Source: Streptomyces phaeofaciens
GTDB lineage: Bacteria > Actinomycetota > Actinomycetes > Streptomycetales > Streptomycetaceae
Length of the DNA: 64,000 bases
Direction of reading: 5' to 3'
NCBI RefSeq assembly: GCF_014648915.1
Contig: NZ_BMSA01000011.1
Span: forward strand, 186,001 to 250,000
Shown: one piece after another, positions 26,723 through 35,232 of the stretch
Layout: every line of letters starts with the position of its first letter
Position numbering within the stretch: position 1 is the stretch's first letter
Notes under the pieces: generated by a model
The model's database searches: none
The model's input: the letters and a program-made list of their open reading frames with translations, nothing else
What the model was told of the DNA's origin: nothing
Made by a program: the position numbers and the translations under genes

Positions 26723-26998
26723 CCTAGGGCCTCTCTTTCGGATCTTGCCGTGGGTCACGGGGCCTGGCACGCACTCCCCCAGAGGGGGGACCCCCAGCCG
26801 CGTTGTCGTCGGTTGTCAACGTCCCCCAGCCTCCGGCCGGGGGTGCCCCCACCGCGTTGCCGCCCTCCTCCGCCTTGCAGCTGCACGCTCCCCCACTCTC
26901 GGCTTCGCTCGAGCGGGAGGGGCCCCCACGACCCCGCTCGGCCACGCCGGCAAGTCCCGCGGACCGGAGCCGGCCTGATCCGAAAGAAAGGCCCTAGG
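26723..26998. mobile_element. MITE-like element with 22-bp terminal inverted repeats
   Basis: The end at 26723-26744 and the complement of 26977-26998 match at 21 of 22 positions. Each reads CCTAGGGCCT, C or T at the next base, then CTTTCGGATC. The outer CTAG may be part of the target. The 230-bp interior has no transposase frame and is full of C5/G5 hairpin words (CTCCCCCAGAGGGGGG, and CCCCCAGCC pairing with GGGGGTG). This is the structure of a non-autonomous transposable element. It sits between the repair operon and rsgA. Confidence 0.8.
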
Positions 26999-27034
26999 TC
27001 GCCGCAGGACGCCAGGTCACCCGAGGCGGCCAGG

Positions 27035-28222
27035 TCACCGGGGCGGGGCCGGCCGCCACGGCCCGTGTCCGCGCTTGGCGTCGCCCGCCGCCCGGCCCTC
27101 GGCCTGCTTGCGCTTCCAGTCCTGGCGGATGCCGGCGCGGGCCCGGGCGTCGGACTTGGCGACGATCCACTGGTTCTCCCTGACGAGCTTGCGGTAGCTC
27201 TCCAGCCGGCGCACGGGCAGTTCGCCGTCGTCGACGGCGGCCAGCACCGCGCACCCCGGCTCGCGCTCGTGCGAGCAGTCGTGGAAGCGGCACCGCCGGG
27301 CGATCGCCTCGATCTCCGAGAAGACCTGGCCGACGCCGGCGCCTGCGTCCCAGAGGCCGACACCGCGCAGTCCGGGTGTGTCGATGAGGACGCCGCCGCC
27401 GGGCAGCGGCAGCAGATTGCGGGTGGTCGTGGTGTGCCGGCCCTTGCCGTCCATGTCACGGGTGGCCTGCACGTCCATCACGTCCTCGCCCACCAGGGCG
27501 TTGGCGAGCGTCGACTTGCCGGCGCCGGACGCGCCGAGCAGCACGGTGGTGCCCCGCCCGAGGAGGCCGGCGAGTTCCGCGACGCCCTCGCCCTCCCTGG
27601 CGCGGACGGTCAGGACCGGGACTCCGGGCGCGGTGGTCTCCACGTCCTGCACGAGGTACGACAGGGCGACCGGGTCGGGCACCAGGTCGGCCTTGGTGAG
27701 CACGACGACGGGCTGGGCGCCGGACTCCCAGGAGTCCGCCGACGTACGCAGCAGTGCCTCACCGCTCGAACTGGACATCGCGAGCGCGAGGAACCGTTCG
27801 ATCCGCCCGAGGTCGAGTTCGACCGCGAGCGACACGCAGATGACGATGTGATCGATGTTAGTGGCCAGCACCTGCCCCTCGGACCGCTTGGACGACGTCG
27901 ACCGCACGAACGCGGTCCGCCGAGGCAGGATCGTACGCGCGTACCGCGGATCACCGCCCTCAGGATCGACGGCGACCCAGTCCCCCGTGCACACGACCTT
28001 CATCGGGTCACGGGGAACGACGAACGCGGTGTCGGCACGGACGACGCCGTCAGGAGTGGCCACATCACACTGGCCGCGATCGACCCGGACAACCCGGCCC
28101 GGGACCAGACCCTGAGCGGCATACGGGGCGAACTCGGCCTCCCAGCCCTCGTCCCAGCCGTAGACGGCGAGCGGATGCTGGACAGCGGAAGAGGAAGACG
28201 GGTGGAGCGAAGCGTTGAACAA
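27035..28222 (-). CDS. rsgA: Ribosome small subunit-dependent GTPase A
   Basis: The protein has 395 residues and is a circularly permuted GTPase. Motifs come in the order G4 (LTKAD, 175-179), G1 (GASGAGKST, 230-238) and G3 (IDTPGLRGVG). An OB-fold N-terminus and a C-terminal zinc knuckle (CRFHDCSHEREPGC) are present. RsgA helps mature the 30S subunit and releases on GTP hydrolysis. The start is probably the TTG at 28222, with GAAGGG 7 bases upstream; no ATG or GTG fits before the OB domain. It is the last chromosome-like gene before the island. A small reading frame with a strong ribosome binding site lies 61 bp upstream. Confidence 0.88.
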   Translation of the reverse strand: MFNASLHPSSSSAVQHPLAVYGWDEGWEAEFAPYAAQGLVPGRVVRVDRGQCDVATPDGVVRADTAFVVPRDPMKVVCTGDWVAVDPEGGDPRYARTILPRRTAFVRSTSSKRSEGQVLATNIDHIVICVSLAVELDLGRIERFLALAMSSSSGEALLRTSADSWESGAQPVVVLTKADLVPDPVALSYLVQDVETTAPGVPVLTVRAREGEGVAELAGLLGRGTTVLLGASGAGKSTLANALVGEDVMDVQATRDMDGKGRHTTTTRNLLPLPGGGVLIDTPGLRGVGLWDAGAGVGQVFSEIEAIARRCRFHDCSHEREPGCAVLAAVDDGELPVRRLESYRKLVRENQWIVAKSDARARAGIRQDWKRKQAEGRAAGDAKRGHGPWRPAPPR

Positions 28223-28521
28223 GGGGAAACCCTTCGAAGGGTGGCCCCGGCGGCGCGCTCCAAGCGCGCGGATCGAGTGGGTGTCAGCCGGAGACCACAG
28301 GGGTGGGAACGATGAACTCCTGAATGCGGGCAGAGCCCGTCACCGTGACAGTCATCAATGTCCTCACCTCCTGCTTCTTCTCAACGAACCAACACCATGC
28401 CCTGGGCAGCGACACAGCCGCGCCCTGGAACGAGCAGAACCATAGCCCCACCCCAGGACACGGCACCACCGATTAAATTCGGGGCCCCACCTGCGCGAAG
28501 CCGACAACCAGCGGACCAACG
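28223..28521. other. Junction between chromosome and defence island
   Basis: Apart from the short frame above, this 299-bp stretch holds no supported gene. Base composition changes here: an AT-rich patch (GATTAAATT near 28469-28477) and lower GC to the right. It is the best candidate for the left boundary of the inserted DNA. I cannot define an attachment core without the other end. Confidence 0.4.
28284..28355 (-). CDS. Possible 23-residue leader or small peptide before rsgA
   Basis: A very short frame begins MTVTVTGSA and ends VPTPVVSG. It has an exceptionally good ribosome binding site (AGGAGGTGAGGACATTG before the ATG). It ends 61 bp before the rsgA start on the same strand. It could be a regulatory leader peptide for rsgA or an independent small protein. 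I recognise no family, and no modification enzyme is adjacent. Confidence 0.45.
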   Translation of the reverse strand: MTVTVTGSARIQEFIVPTPVVSG

Positions 28522-29247
28522 TCACGCCGCAAGTCGTACAGCATCCCGGACGAGGACCTGGGTCCTGCCGACCTCAACTATCGGCCGCCTGTAGCTCACG
28601 GCGATCCCGGAGCGCGTTGTGAACTCCACCAGTCCGTACCGGAGTACACCCACGACCGGAACAGCCGCCGTGTCCAGGGCGGCAGCCAACTCGGGCAGCT
28701 CGGCAGCGAGTTCCCACGAAGTCGATACGAGGTCGAACACACCCAGCTCGGGAAGGTCCGCCAGCCGGAAGCCGATTCGGACCTCAGGTGTCGGCCCGCG
28801 GCCTGCCTGGGCTGCCCCCTTGCGATCAGCCAGGCTCGCCGGACAACCACACAGCGATCCACGTGCGCCCCTCGGCTCCAAGAGCCTAGTTCCGTCGCAG
28901 ACATGGAAAGTCTCACCAGCTCCGCGCATCACCATGCGAAGCGAGACGGCCCCGCAGCCACCCAGCAAGACAGAGATGTGATCGTGGCGAGTCAGGACCT
29001 CGACGACATGCTCGTCGCCTGTGTCCAACAGCTGCGGCACACCTCCATAGAGCCCACCCACAGCGTCAGCGACCGCTAGGTCCGCCGTTGTAATGCGCCA
29101 CGCCGACAGCGCAATGGGCCTTCCACCTCGCTGTCGCGCCACATGGAAACGGCCCACCGGATCTGACGCGGATACGCGCGGCCGATCCGCCCCAGCGTCG
29201 TCGAGCTTCTGATCCCGACTGGGGCTGTGGTGCGGGTGGGGAGCCAT
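28522..29247 (-). CDS. Recombination directionality factor-like protein
   Basis: The protein has 241 residues. The layout matches the actinobacterial recombination directionality factors of the phiC31 gp3 type as I remember them: DPVGRFHVARQRGGRPIALS near the start, LYGGVPQLLDTGDEHVVEVL, then GRGPTPEVRIGFRLADLPEL and VEFTTRSGIAVSYRRPIVEV at the end. Such proteins bind a serine integrase and switch it from integration to excision. CGCP and the nearby cysteine may bind metal. GGAGGA precedes the ATG at 29247. No integrase is in this window. The assignment rests on remembered family pattern, so it is moderate. Confidence 0.6.
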   Translation of the reverse strand: MAPHPHHSPSRDQKLDDAGADRPRVSASDPVGRFHVARQRGGRPIALSAWRITTADLAVADAVGGLYGGVPQLLDTGDEHVVEVLTRHDHISVLLGGCGAVSLRMVMRGAGETFHVCDGTRLLEPRGARGSLCGCPASLADRKGAAQAGRGPTPEVRIGFRLADLPELGVFDLVSTSWELAAELPELAAALDTAAVPVVGVLRYGLVEFTTRSGIAVSYRRPIVEVGRTQVLVRDAVRLAA

Positions 29248-29527
29248 GGTCTTCCTCCGGCGGCGCGATGTTCAGAGGCTCCAAGGATCCGATGCACTCG
29301 CCGGTTGGCGTAGCCGGGATTCACATGTAGAGAGATGCCAGCTCGCACGTCATCAGGTCTGAGCAAGGTCAGATCAGGTCCACGAGCACTGCCAACTCAG
29401 CGGCGGCCCAACAGCGCATCCACGCAGCCGATACTTTCGGTAAGTTGCCCCCCTTACAGTGGAACACACAGCCAGCGCACTGGCTCCGGTCACCCGGGGC
29501 CCCGCACCTACACCCTCGGGGGGCTCT

Positions 29528-32350
29528 GTGACGGACGAGCAGCAGACAGTTGACCAGCACCTGTGGAGACTCTTCGACTCCCTCCGAGGCCGGCTCTCCT
29601 CTAATGAACTGGCTGACTCGTTGCTGTGGAATGCCGTCGACTGGAGAACCCGCGCCACCGGCCTGCCAGCTCCCGAAATCGACATCATGCAGCTTGCAGC
29701 CCAGCGTGTGAGGAAGCTCAACCCTGCGCTGGATCCGACGCTAGAAGGCGAACAGGAGCTGCTACAGACCTACACCCCGGCACAGATCAGGCGCTACGCA
29801 AGGACGTTGCTGCGCCCTGTGCACCAACACGACGAGTTTGCCACCTCCGCGTCTCTGGTGAAGGTCGCCGAAGCTACCTTGACCTCTTACGAGCGCGGAG
29901 GCCGCACGGATGCGCTGCATCTCTATGATCCGGCGTGCGGGTCCGCCACTCTGGCGCTCGATGTCGCCGAGTCTCTGACAGATCAGACAGGCGTGCCGGT
30001 CAGCATCGCCGGCCAGGACATCAGCTCATCCACCGTTCAGCGCGCCCGGGCACACGCCTACCTTGTCGGAGCGGACGCCGCATTCAGCTTGTCAAACTCT
30101 CTCGAAGAGGACGCCTTCCCCGGCCGCCAGTTCGACTACACGGTGGCCGAGATCCCATACAACATGTCGTGGCACAGCAGCCTAGCGTCCTGTTCAGCTG
30201 AGGCTGAGCGCCTGGATGGACGATTCCCCGCTGGTCTGCCGCAGCCCAATAATGCCTCCCTGCTGTTCGCCCAGATCCTGCTAAGCAAGCTTCGAGACCC
30301 GGCGGACGGTGGCGGCCGAGGGATTATGTTCACCGCTACAGGGCCGCTGTCTGACACGGGCGGCAGCGCGATACGTACCTGGCTGCTGGAGCAAGATCTC
30401 CTGGACGCTGTGGTCGCTCTGCCCGAAGGACTCAGCGCGAACACAAGCATCCGGCTGTTCGCCCTGGTCTTCTCCAACGGTAAGCCCAAGGCGCGTCGGC
30501 GGAAGGTTCAGTTCATCGACCTCCGCGGCTTTTACGAGGACGTGCGTTCACGCCGGCTTGAGCGCCGTACCATCAGCGACGCGGCCCTAGATGAGCTGTC
30601 ACGAAGCCTGAAGCAACCGAAGCCGACGCCCTACAGCAGGACAGCCTCGGCGAGTGATCTCTCATTCCGTCGAGTCAGCGTCATGCACGACACCACTGCA
30701 GCCATCGGCAAGCCCGGGCAGGGCCATGTGCCGTCGCTCACCATACTGGTGCCGGTCACGTCCTCCATCGAAACGTGGCGCAATGCCCGCTACGTCACAA
30801 CGCCACCGGACGTGAGCGACGTGGCGAACTCACAGCTCACGATGTTCGATGTAGACCGCGTCTTCCGAACCGACCGACCTCCGCGCGCGCTGCGCGACCT
30901 CACCCAACACGGCTGGAAGACCGCCCGTCTGACCGAGCTCGCTCAGCACATCTGCTACGTCCCCTCAGCCAAAGCAGCCGACCGCCCGGCCATACTGTCA
31001 TCCGCCTCAGGAGAGCCAGCACTCATCCTCCCCATCGAACCGCACCTGGACGCAGTAACCGGGGATCCGGCGGAAGTCGCTCCCGACAACCGCATCCTCG
31101 TTGTCCAGACTAGAGACAAGCACGCCGACGCCGACTACCTCGCAGGCTGGCTCAACTCCCCACTAGGCCGGAAACTGCGCTCGGCGGCCGCCAGTTCCGG
31201 CAGCGACAGCTACGTCAGCCCTCGCGGCTTCAATCTCACCCAAGCCTGGCGCATGGCAGACGACCTTCTGATCGCCCTGCCGGACCTGTCTGTCCAGCGC
31301 GACATGGCCCGCACAGAGCGAGCTCTGGGCGCCGCCCGCCGTCACCTTGTCGACTCGCGCCGAGAGCTCTGGAACGACCCCAGGAAGCGCTCCGATATCT
31401 ACAGGGAGGCGAGCCGCCTCATCCCCTCGGCAGACCTAGCCCAATGGGCGGCAACTCTGCCCTTCCCCATGGCCAGCGCCCTGTGGGCCTACGAATCCAA
31501 AGGTGACAGCAACCTCCATGCCCGCCACGCTCAGATGTTCCACTTCTGGGACGCCACTATTCAGTTCCACGCCACTGTCCTCCTGTCAGGCCTTCTCCAA
31601 GACCGTTCAGGCCTCGAGCAGGAACTCCCCGCCCTCGCTGCGCAGTTCAGTAAAGTGGGGCTTTCCCCCGAAAGGGCCAGCCTCGGTGTCTGGCATATTG
31701 TGCTGCAACGCCTCACCAAGAGGTACCGCACCGCGGTAGCCGGAACCGACACCGACGAGCAGGCACGGGTGCGGGCAACCTTCGCCGACGCGCCACCCGA
31801 CTTCATGGATACCCTCCTGAGCACCGACATCACGAAGCTGTTCGGAGAAGTGATCCATCTACGCAACACATGGAGTGGCCACTCGGGTGCGACCAGCGAG
31901 GACTCCCTTAGGGAGCAGCTCGGCATCCTAACCGGCCACGTGCACACCTTGCGTAACCTGATCGGTGCCGGCTGGCTGGACTTTCCTCTCGTGCGCGCTG
32001 GTGGGGCTCGGATTAGGAACGGGGTATTCCACCATGAGGTGGACCTGGCCGTTGGCCCAAACACTCCGTTCAAACAGGAGCAGTTCCCGAGCAACCTGGC
32101 TCTGGAGGAAGACGGCCTATACCTCGTCTCCCGCGAGGGCGGCGGCGCACTGCCACTTGCCCCGCTGGTCAAGCTGCAGCCAGCAGCCTTCGGAGCAAAC
32201 AGCGACTGCTACTACTACAACCGCCTGCAGACCAATGGCATGCGGTTTGTGGCCTACCACGAAGCAGCTAAATCAGAAACACTCACGGCTGCCGTGCCCA
32301 CTGCCGCCCTCGTCGCTGCCCTGACCTCCGGGGTGCCTGCCTCACAGTAG
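29528..32350 (+). CDS. Large N6-methylase-like protein with altered catalytic motif
   Basis: The protein has about 940 residues. Residues 1-400 follow the HsdM/N6_Mtase plan: an N-terminal helical domain, SAM motif I DPACGSATL at 134-142, then AEIPYNMSWHSS at 207-218 and a GLPQPNNASLLFAQILLSKL segment that aligns with the HsdM of this same island. Where HsdM has NPPF, this protein has EIPY at 208-211, so the catalytic Asn and one Pro are absent. The following 500 residues hold a region resembling specificity-subunit helices (DLLIALPDLSVQRDMARTER) and a long domain I do not recognise. The GTG at 29528 with a G-rich site is preferred; a GTG at 29459 is in frame. It points at the restriction operon from the other side. 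Confidence 0.75.
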   Translation: MTDEQQTVDQHLWRLFDSLRGRLSSNELADSLLWNAVDWRTRATGLPAPEIDIMQLAAQRVRKLNPALDPTLEGEQELLQTYTPAQIRRYARTLLRPVHQHDEFATSASLVKVAEATLTSYERGGRTDALHLYDPACGSATLALDVAESLTDQTGVPVSIAGQDISSSTVQRARAHAYLVGADAAFSLSNSLEEDAFPGRQFDYTVAEIPYNMSWHSSLASCSAEAERLDGRFPAGLPQPNNASLLFAQILLSKLRDPADGGGRGIMFTATGPLSDTGGSAIRTWLLEQDLLDAVVALPEGLSANTSIRLFALVFSNGKPKARRRKVQFIDLRGFYEDVRSRRLERRTISDAALDELSRSLKQPKPTPYSRTASASDLSFRRVSVMHDTTAAIGKPGQGHVPSLTILVPVTSSIETWRNARYVTTPPDVSDVANSQLTMFDVDRVFRTDRPPRALRDLTQHGWKTARLTELAQHICYVPSAKAADRPAILSSASGEPALILPIEPHLDAVTGDPAEVAPDNRILVVQTRDKHADADYLAGWLNSPLGRKLRSAAASSGSDSYVSPRGFNLTQAWRMADDLLIALPDLSVQRDMARTERALGAARRHLVDSRRELWNDPRKRSDIYREASRLIPSADLAQWAATLPFPMASALWAYESKGDSNLHARHAQMFHFWDATIQFHATVLLSGLLQDRSGLEQELPALAAQFSKVGLSPERASLGVWHIVLQRLTKRYRTAVAGTDTDEQARVRATFADAPPDFMDTLLSTDITKLFGEVIHLRNTWSGHSGATSEDSLREQLGILTGHVHTLRNLIGAGWLDFPLVRAGGARIRNGVFHHEVDLAVGPNTPFKQEQFPSNLALEEDGLYLVSREGGGALPLAPLVKLQPAAFGANSDCYYYNRLQTNGMRFVAYHEAAKSETLTAAVPTAALVAALTSGVPASQ

Positions 32351-32530
32351 CTAGTTCCGACAGGTGATACGCACAAGAATCTACATGTCAAAGACCGGCG
32401 TTTCCGTTCAAGATAGACAGGAAAGAATACTCGGATTCGCCGCCGCTCGACGTCGGCACTGCACTGCACTGCACTGCAGAAGCGCAGGTATGGGGTCTCA
32501 GCGATTCGACGGTAGGACCGAATTCCATCG
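32351..32530. other. Convergent gap with a GCACT microsatellite
   Basis: The gap between convergent genes is relatively AT-rich. It contains four perfect copies of GCACT at 32456-32475. No gene is supported. Confidence 0.6.
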
Positions 32531-33322
32531 TCAGTCAGACGTAGCACCTTTTCCATCGTTTCGCATCTCAATCGGAAAAAGCCGCTCGATTTGGATTCCT
32601 CCGACGATCTTCCAGATTTCAGCCAGCTTCGCTTCGTCGAGCAACGACGGATTGGCCTCAAGCATCAGCGTGATGCTGTCCTCAATCTGCTTGGGCGTGA
32701 GCATCTCCAATACGCCACTCAGCCGCGAAGAGCCATCTTCATCCTCGATCCGCGCATTGCGTAGAATTCTGAACTGCTCTTCACTAAACAGCCTGGCCAA
32801 TAGAGCTGCAACGAATCGCTCGCGCGCCTCCACGCCGCGCATGGCGACTCTATACCCTTCGAGTTCGGCAACCAATTCTCGCAAATCCTCTGAAGAAACA
32901 GATTCAACCAGGGCGGACGACTCAGGCGTGATGGCTCGACTTTCATCCTTGCCAGTCCGGGCAAGTCTGCTGCGCGTCGACTTCACGAACGGGCGGAGCT
33001 GATCATTCCACCATCTCTTGAGGCGTGGCGCAGCCCTCTCCGCAACTTCGACGAGAATAGCCAGGAGCTCGACTATCTCCTCGGGCTCCAAGCGTTCCCG
33101 CCCTCGGGAATCCGCCCCATACTCACTGGCGACGCAGACGACCGGCGGCGAGTCCGTCAGCAAATCCCCTTCACCCTCGCCAATGTCATAAATCTTGACT
33201 TGCCCCTTTACCCCTTTCGAGCCGGGGGTGAACAGATTTGGGCTCGATGCGCCATCACCGTCTCTTGATCGCCCAAGCTGCATGCCTTCTTCGTACTCAA
33301 TCTCGACTGTCTTTCTAACCAT
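32531..33322 (-). CDS. Acidic helical protein of unknown function in the defence island
   Basis: The protein has 263 residues and clearly lower GC than its neighbours. After a charged N-terminal segment, residues about 78-125 contain LEPEEIVELLAILVEVAERA and a basic stretch. The C-terminal 120 residues are mainly helical (EELRELV-type helices, LLARLFSEEQFRILRNARIE, MLTPKQIEDSITLMLEANPS). There is no enzyme motif, signal peptide or transmembrane helix that I can see. GGGGGG lies 7 bases before the ATG. It stands 179 bp downstream of the kinase on the same strand and may be the last gene of that operon. I do not recognise it. Confidence 0.65.
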   Translation of the reverse strand: MVRKTVEIEYEEGMQLGRSRDGDGASSPNLFTPGSKGVKGQVKIYDIGEGEGDLLTDSPPVVCVASEYGADSRGRERLEPEEIVELLAILVEVAERAAPRLKRWWNDQLRPFVKSTRSRLARTGKDESRAITPESSALVESVSSEDLRELVAELEGYRVAMRGVEARERFVAALLARLFSEEQFRILRNARIEDEDGSSRLSGVLEMLTPKQIEDSITLMLEANPSLLDEAKLAEIWKIVGGIQIERLFPIEMRNDGKGATSD

Positions 33323-33501
33323 CCGTTACCCCCCTGCTGCAAAGCACGGTCGATTCTTCGGGACCCATTCTCTAACTGCACCTGTATAGGCGGCGATCCG
33401 GTCGGCGAGCCTGGTGCCCGGGGCGAGACCGAGGTCTACTGATCCATTAGCTTCCAAGGCGCGGGGCCGATCAATGGCGCGATAGATCTTCCCCCAGCCG
33501 A

Positions 33502-35157
33502 TTAGCCCAGGTCCTGGCGAAGGCGGCGGAGATAGGCGTCGATCTGCGCCAGCCCCGGCCAGTCGTTTCCCCGTAGCTGGGAGGTTTCCGACCGGAGACG
33601 ACCTCCGATCTCTAGTACCTGGGGAAGGTTTTCCGCCGCTGCATGCAGGCCCATGAGCCGTGCGAGGGCATCCAGGTGGCGATTGACTGCGTCCTCACTA
33701 TCGGAAGCAGGCGTCATCTCCACGACGCGGTCGAAGGCTTGGATGGCGGCGGTGGCCTCGCCGAGTTCCATCCGGCACTGCGCGGCGTAGTACCAGCACA
33801 GCTGAGCTTGCTCGTCGTGGCCGCCGTAGCGGTCGGTGTAGTGGCAGGCGAGCGGCTCGAAGAGCGCGAGGGCCTCGCGGTGGCTTCCGGCCAGGAACTT
33901 CACCTGGGCGAGGCTGAACTGCATGCCTTCCTTGAGCTCCGGGTCAGCGGCTCTCGCGATAGCTTCGGTTAGTGTGTCGGCCGCCTGTGTGAACTGGCCA
34001 TCCTGAGCCAGTCGCGCTGCCCTGTCGGAGACCCCGTCCGCCTCTTGCTCGGTCAGTGCGGCGGGGTCTGGCTCGAGCCTCTGCGGTGCGGCGGCCGGCG
34101 GGGGCCCGAGCGGCGAGGGAACCACGACCGTGGGGGTGTACGAGGGGGCGACACTGGGGCTGGGCGCCCGACCGCCGAAGGGCCGCAGGAACGGCAGACG
34201 GGGGTCAAGGATGCCCTCGTCGGTCGCGGCAGGGACACCGGTGGAGGCATGGACGAAGGGCAGGAGAGTGTCGTAGACCTCCATCGCGTCCATGCGCTGC
34301 TCGGCCTCCTTAGTGAGCATCGCTAGCAGGAGCTTCTCAATGTCGACCGGCACGTCCGGGCGCACGGTGCGGATGGACGGGGGCGGGGTGTGGACGTGGT
34401 GCCACATGTGGGAACGGCTGTCGTCGGGGGTGAACGGCGGCTTGCCTGTGAGCATTTCGTGGAGCACGCAGGCGAGGGCGTAGACGTCTGCGGCGGGGCC
34501 GACGGCGTTGGCCAGGCTCTGTTCGGGGGACATGTAGGGCGGGGTGCCTACGGTCATGCCGACCTGGGTGAGCCGGGGCAGGGTGCCGACTCCACGCAGG
34601 GCGGCGACGCCGAAGTCGAGGACCTTGACCACGCCTCCGGGGGTGAGCATCAGGTTGGACGGCTTGATGTCGCGGTGCACGACGTCGTGACGGTGGACGG
34701 TGTCCAGGACGGAGGCGATCTGGGCACCGACGGCCGCTGCCCAGGAGACCGAAACCGTCTCGCTTTCGTAGTCGGTCTCGTCGATGAACGTCTGCAGTTC
34801 GCGTCCCTGCAGGAGCTGCATGACAACGAACAGCCGTCCACTGGCCTCGTCGGTTCCGGTGTCGTAGACGGCCGGCACACCCAAGTGTTCGATGCCGGCC
34901 GTGATCTGGACCTCACGCAAGAATCGGGCGCGGCGGGTCTGCAGGGTCTCCTCGAAGGCCGCGCCCTGGAACCCGGGCGGGACCGGGCTCTCAGCCAGCA
35001 TCATCTTGACCGCGACACGGCGGTCCAGACGTTCGTCGTACGCCTGCCAGACCTCGCCCATGCCGCCCGCGCCGATGGGTGTGTGCAGCCGGTACCGGCC
35101 CGCGATCACGCGGGCCGGTACGCCGGCGTCGAAGCTCGGCGTGCCGCCCTGCACCAT
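33502..35157 (-). CDS. Ser/Thr protein kinase with TPR-like C-terminal domain
   Basis: The protein has 551 residues. The N-terminal Hanks-type kinase domain (about 22-300) is complete: glycine loop IGAGGMGEVW, Lys51 in VAVKMM, catalytic HRDIKPSN at 161-168, DFG at 181-183 and activation-loop end GTPPYMSPEQ. No transmembrane helix is present, unlike many Streptomyces PASTA kinases, so it should be cytoplasmic. A Pro-rich linker precedes about 190 residues of helical repeats (AARLAQDGQFTQAADTLTEA and LCWYYAAQCRMELGEATAAI) that look like TPRs. It starts 76 bp after the hsdR stop, so it is probably part of the restriction operon. Confidence 0.88.
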   Translation of the reverse strand: MVQGGTPSFDAGVPARVIAGRYRLHTPIGAGGMGEVWQAYDERLDRRVAVKMMLAESPVPPGFQGAAFEETLQTRRARFLREVQITAGIEHLGVPAVYDTGTDEASGRLFVVMQLLQGRELQTFIDETDYESETVSVSWAAAVGAQIASVLDTVHRHDVVHRDIKPSNLMLTPGGVVKVLDFGVAALRGVGTLPRLTQVGMTVGTPPYMSPEQSLANAVGPAADVYALACVLHEMLTGKPPFTPDDSRSHMWHHVHTPPPSIRTVRPDVPVDIEKLLLAMLTKEAEQRMDAMEVYDTLLPFVHASTGVPAATDEGILDPRLPFLRPFGGRAPSPSVAPSYTPTVVVPSPLGPPPAAAPQRLEPDPAALTEQEADGVSDRAARLAQDGQFTQAADTLTEAIARAADPELKEGMQFSLAQVKFLAGSHREALALFEPLACHYTDRYGGHDEQAQLCWYYAAQCRMELGEATAAIQAFDRVVEMTPASDSEDAVNRHLDALARLMGLHAAAENLPQVLEIGGRLRSETSQLRGNDWPGLAQIDAYLRRLRQDLG

Positions 35158-35232
35158 GCGAGGACCCTCTCTGTGTGGTCGGAGCGTGACCACCCCGTTC
35201 GGCCTCTTGCCTGACGTGCTGCAGAGCACAGG

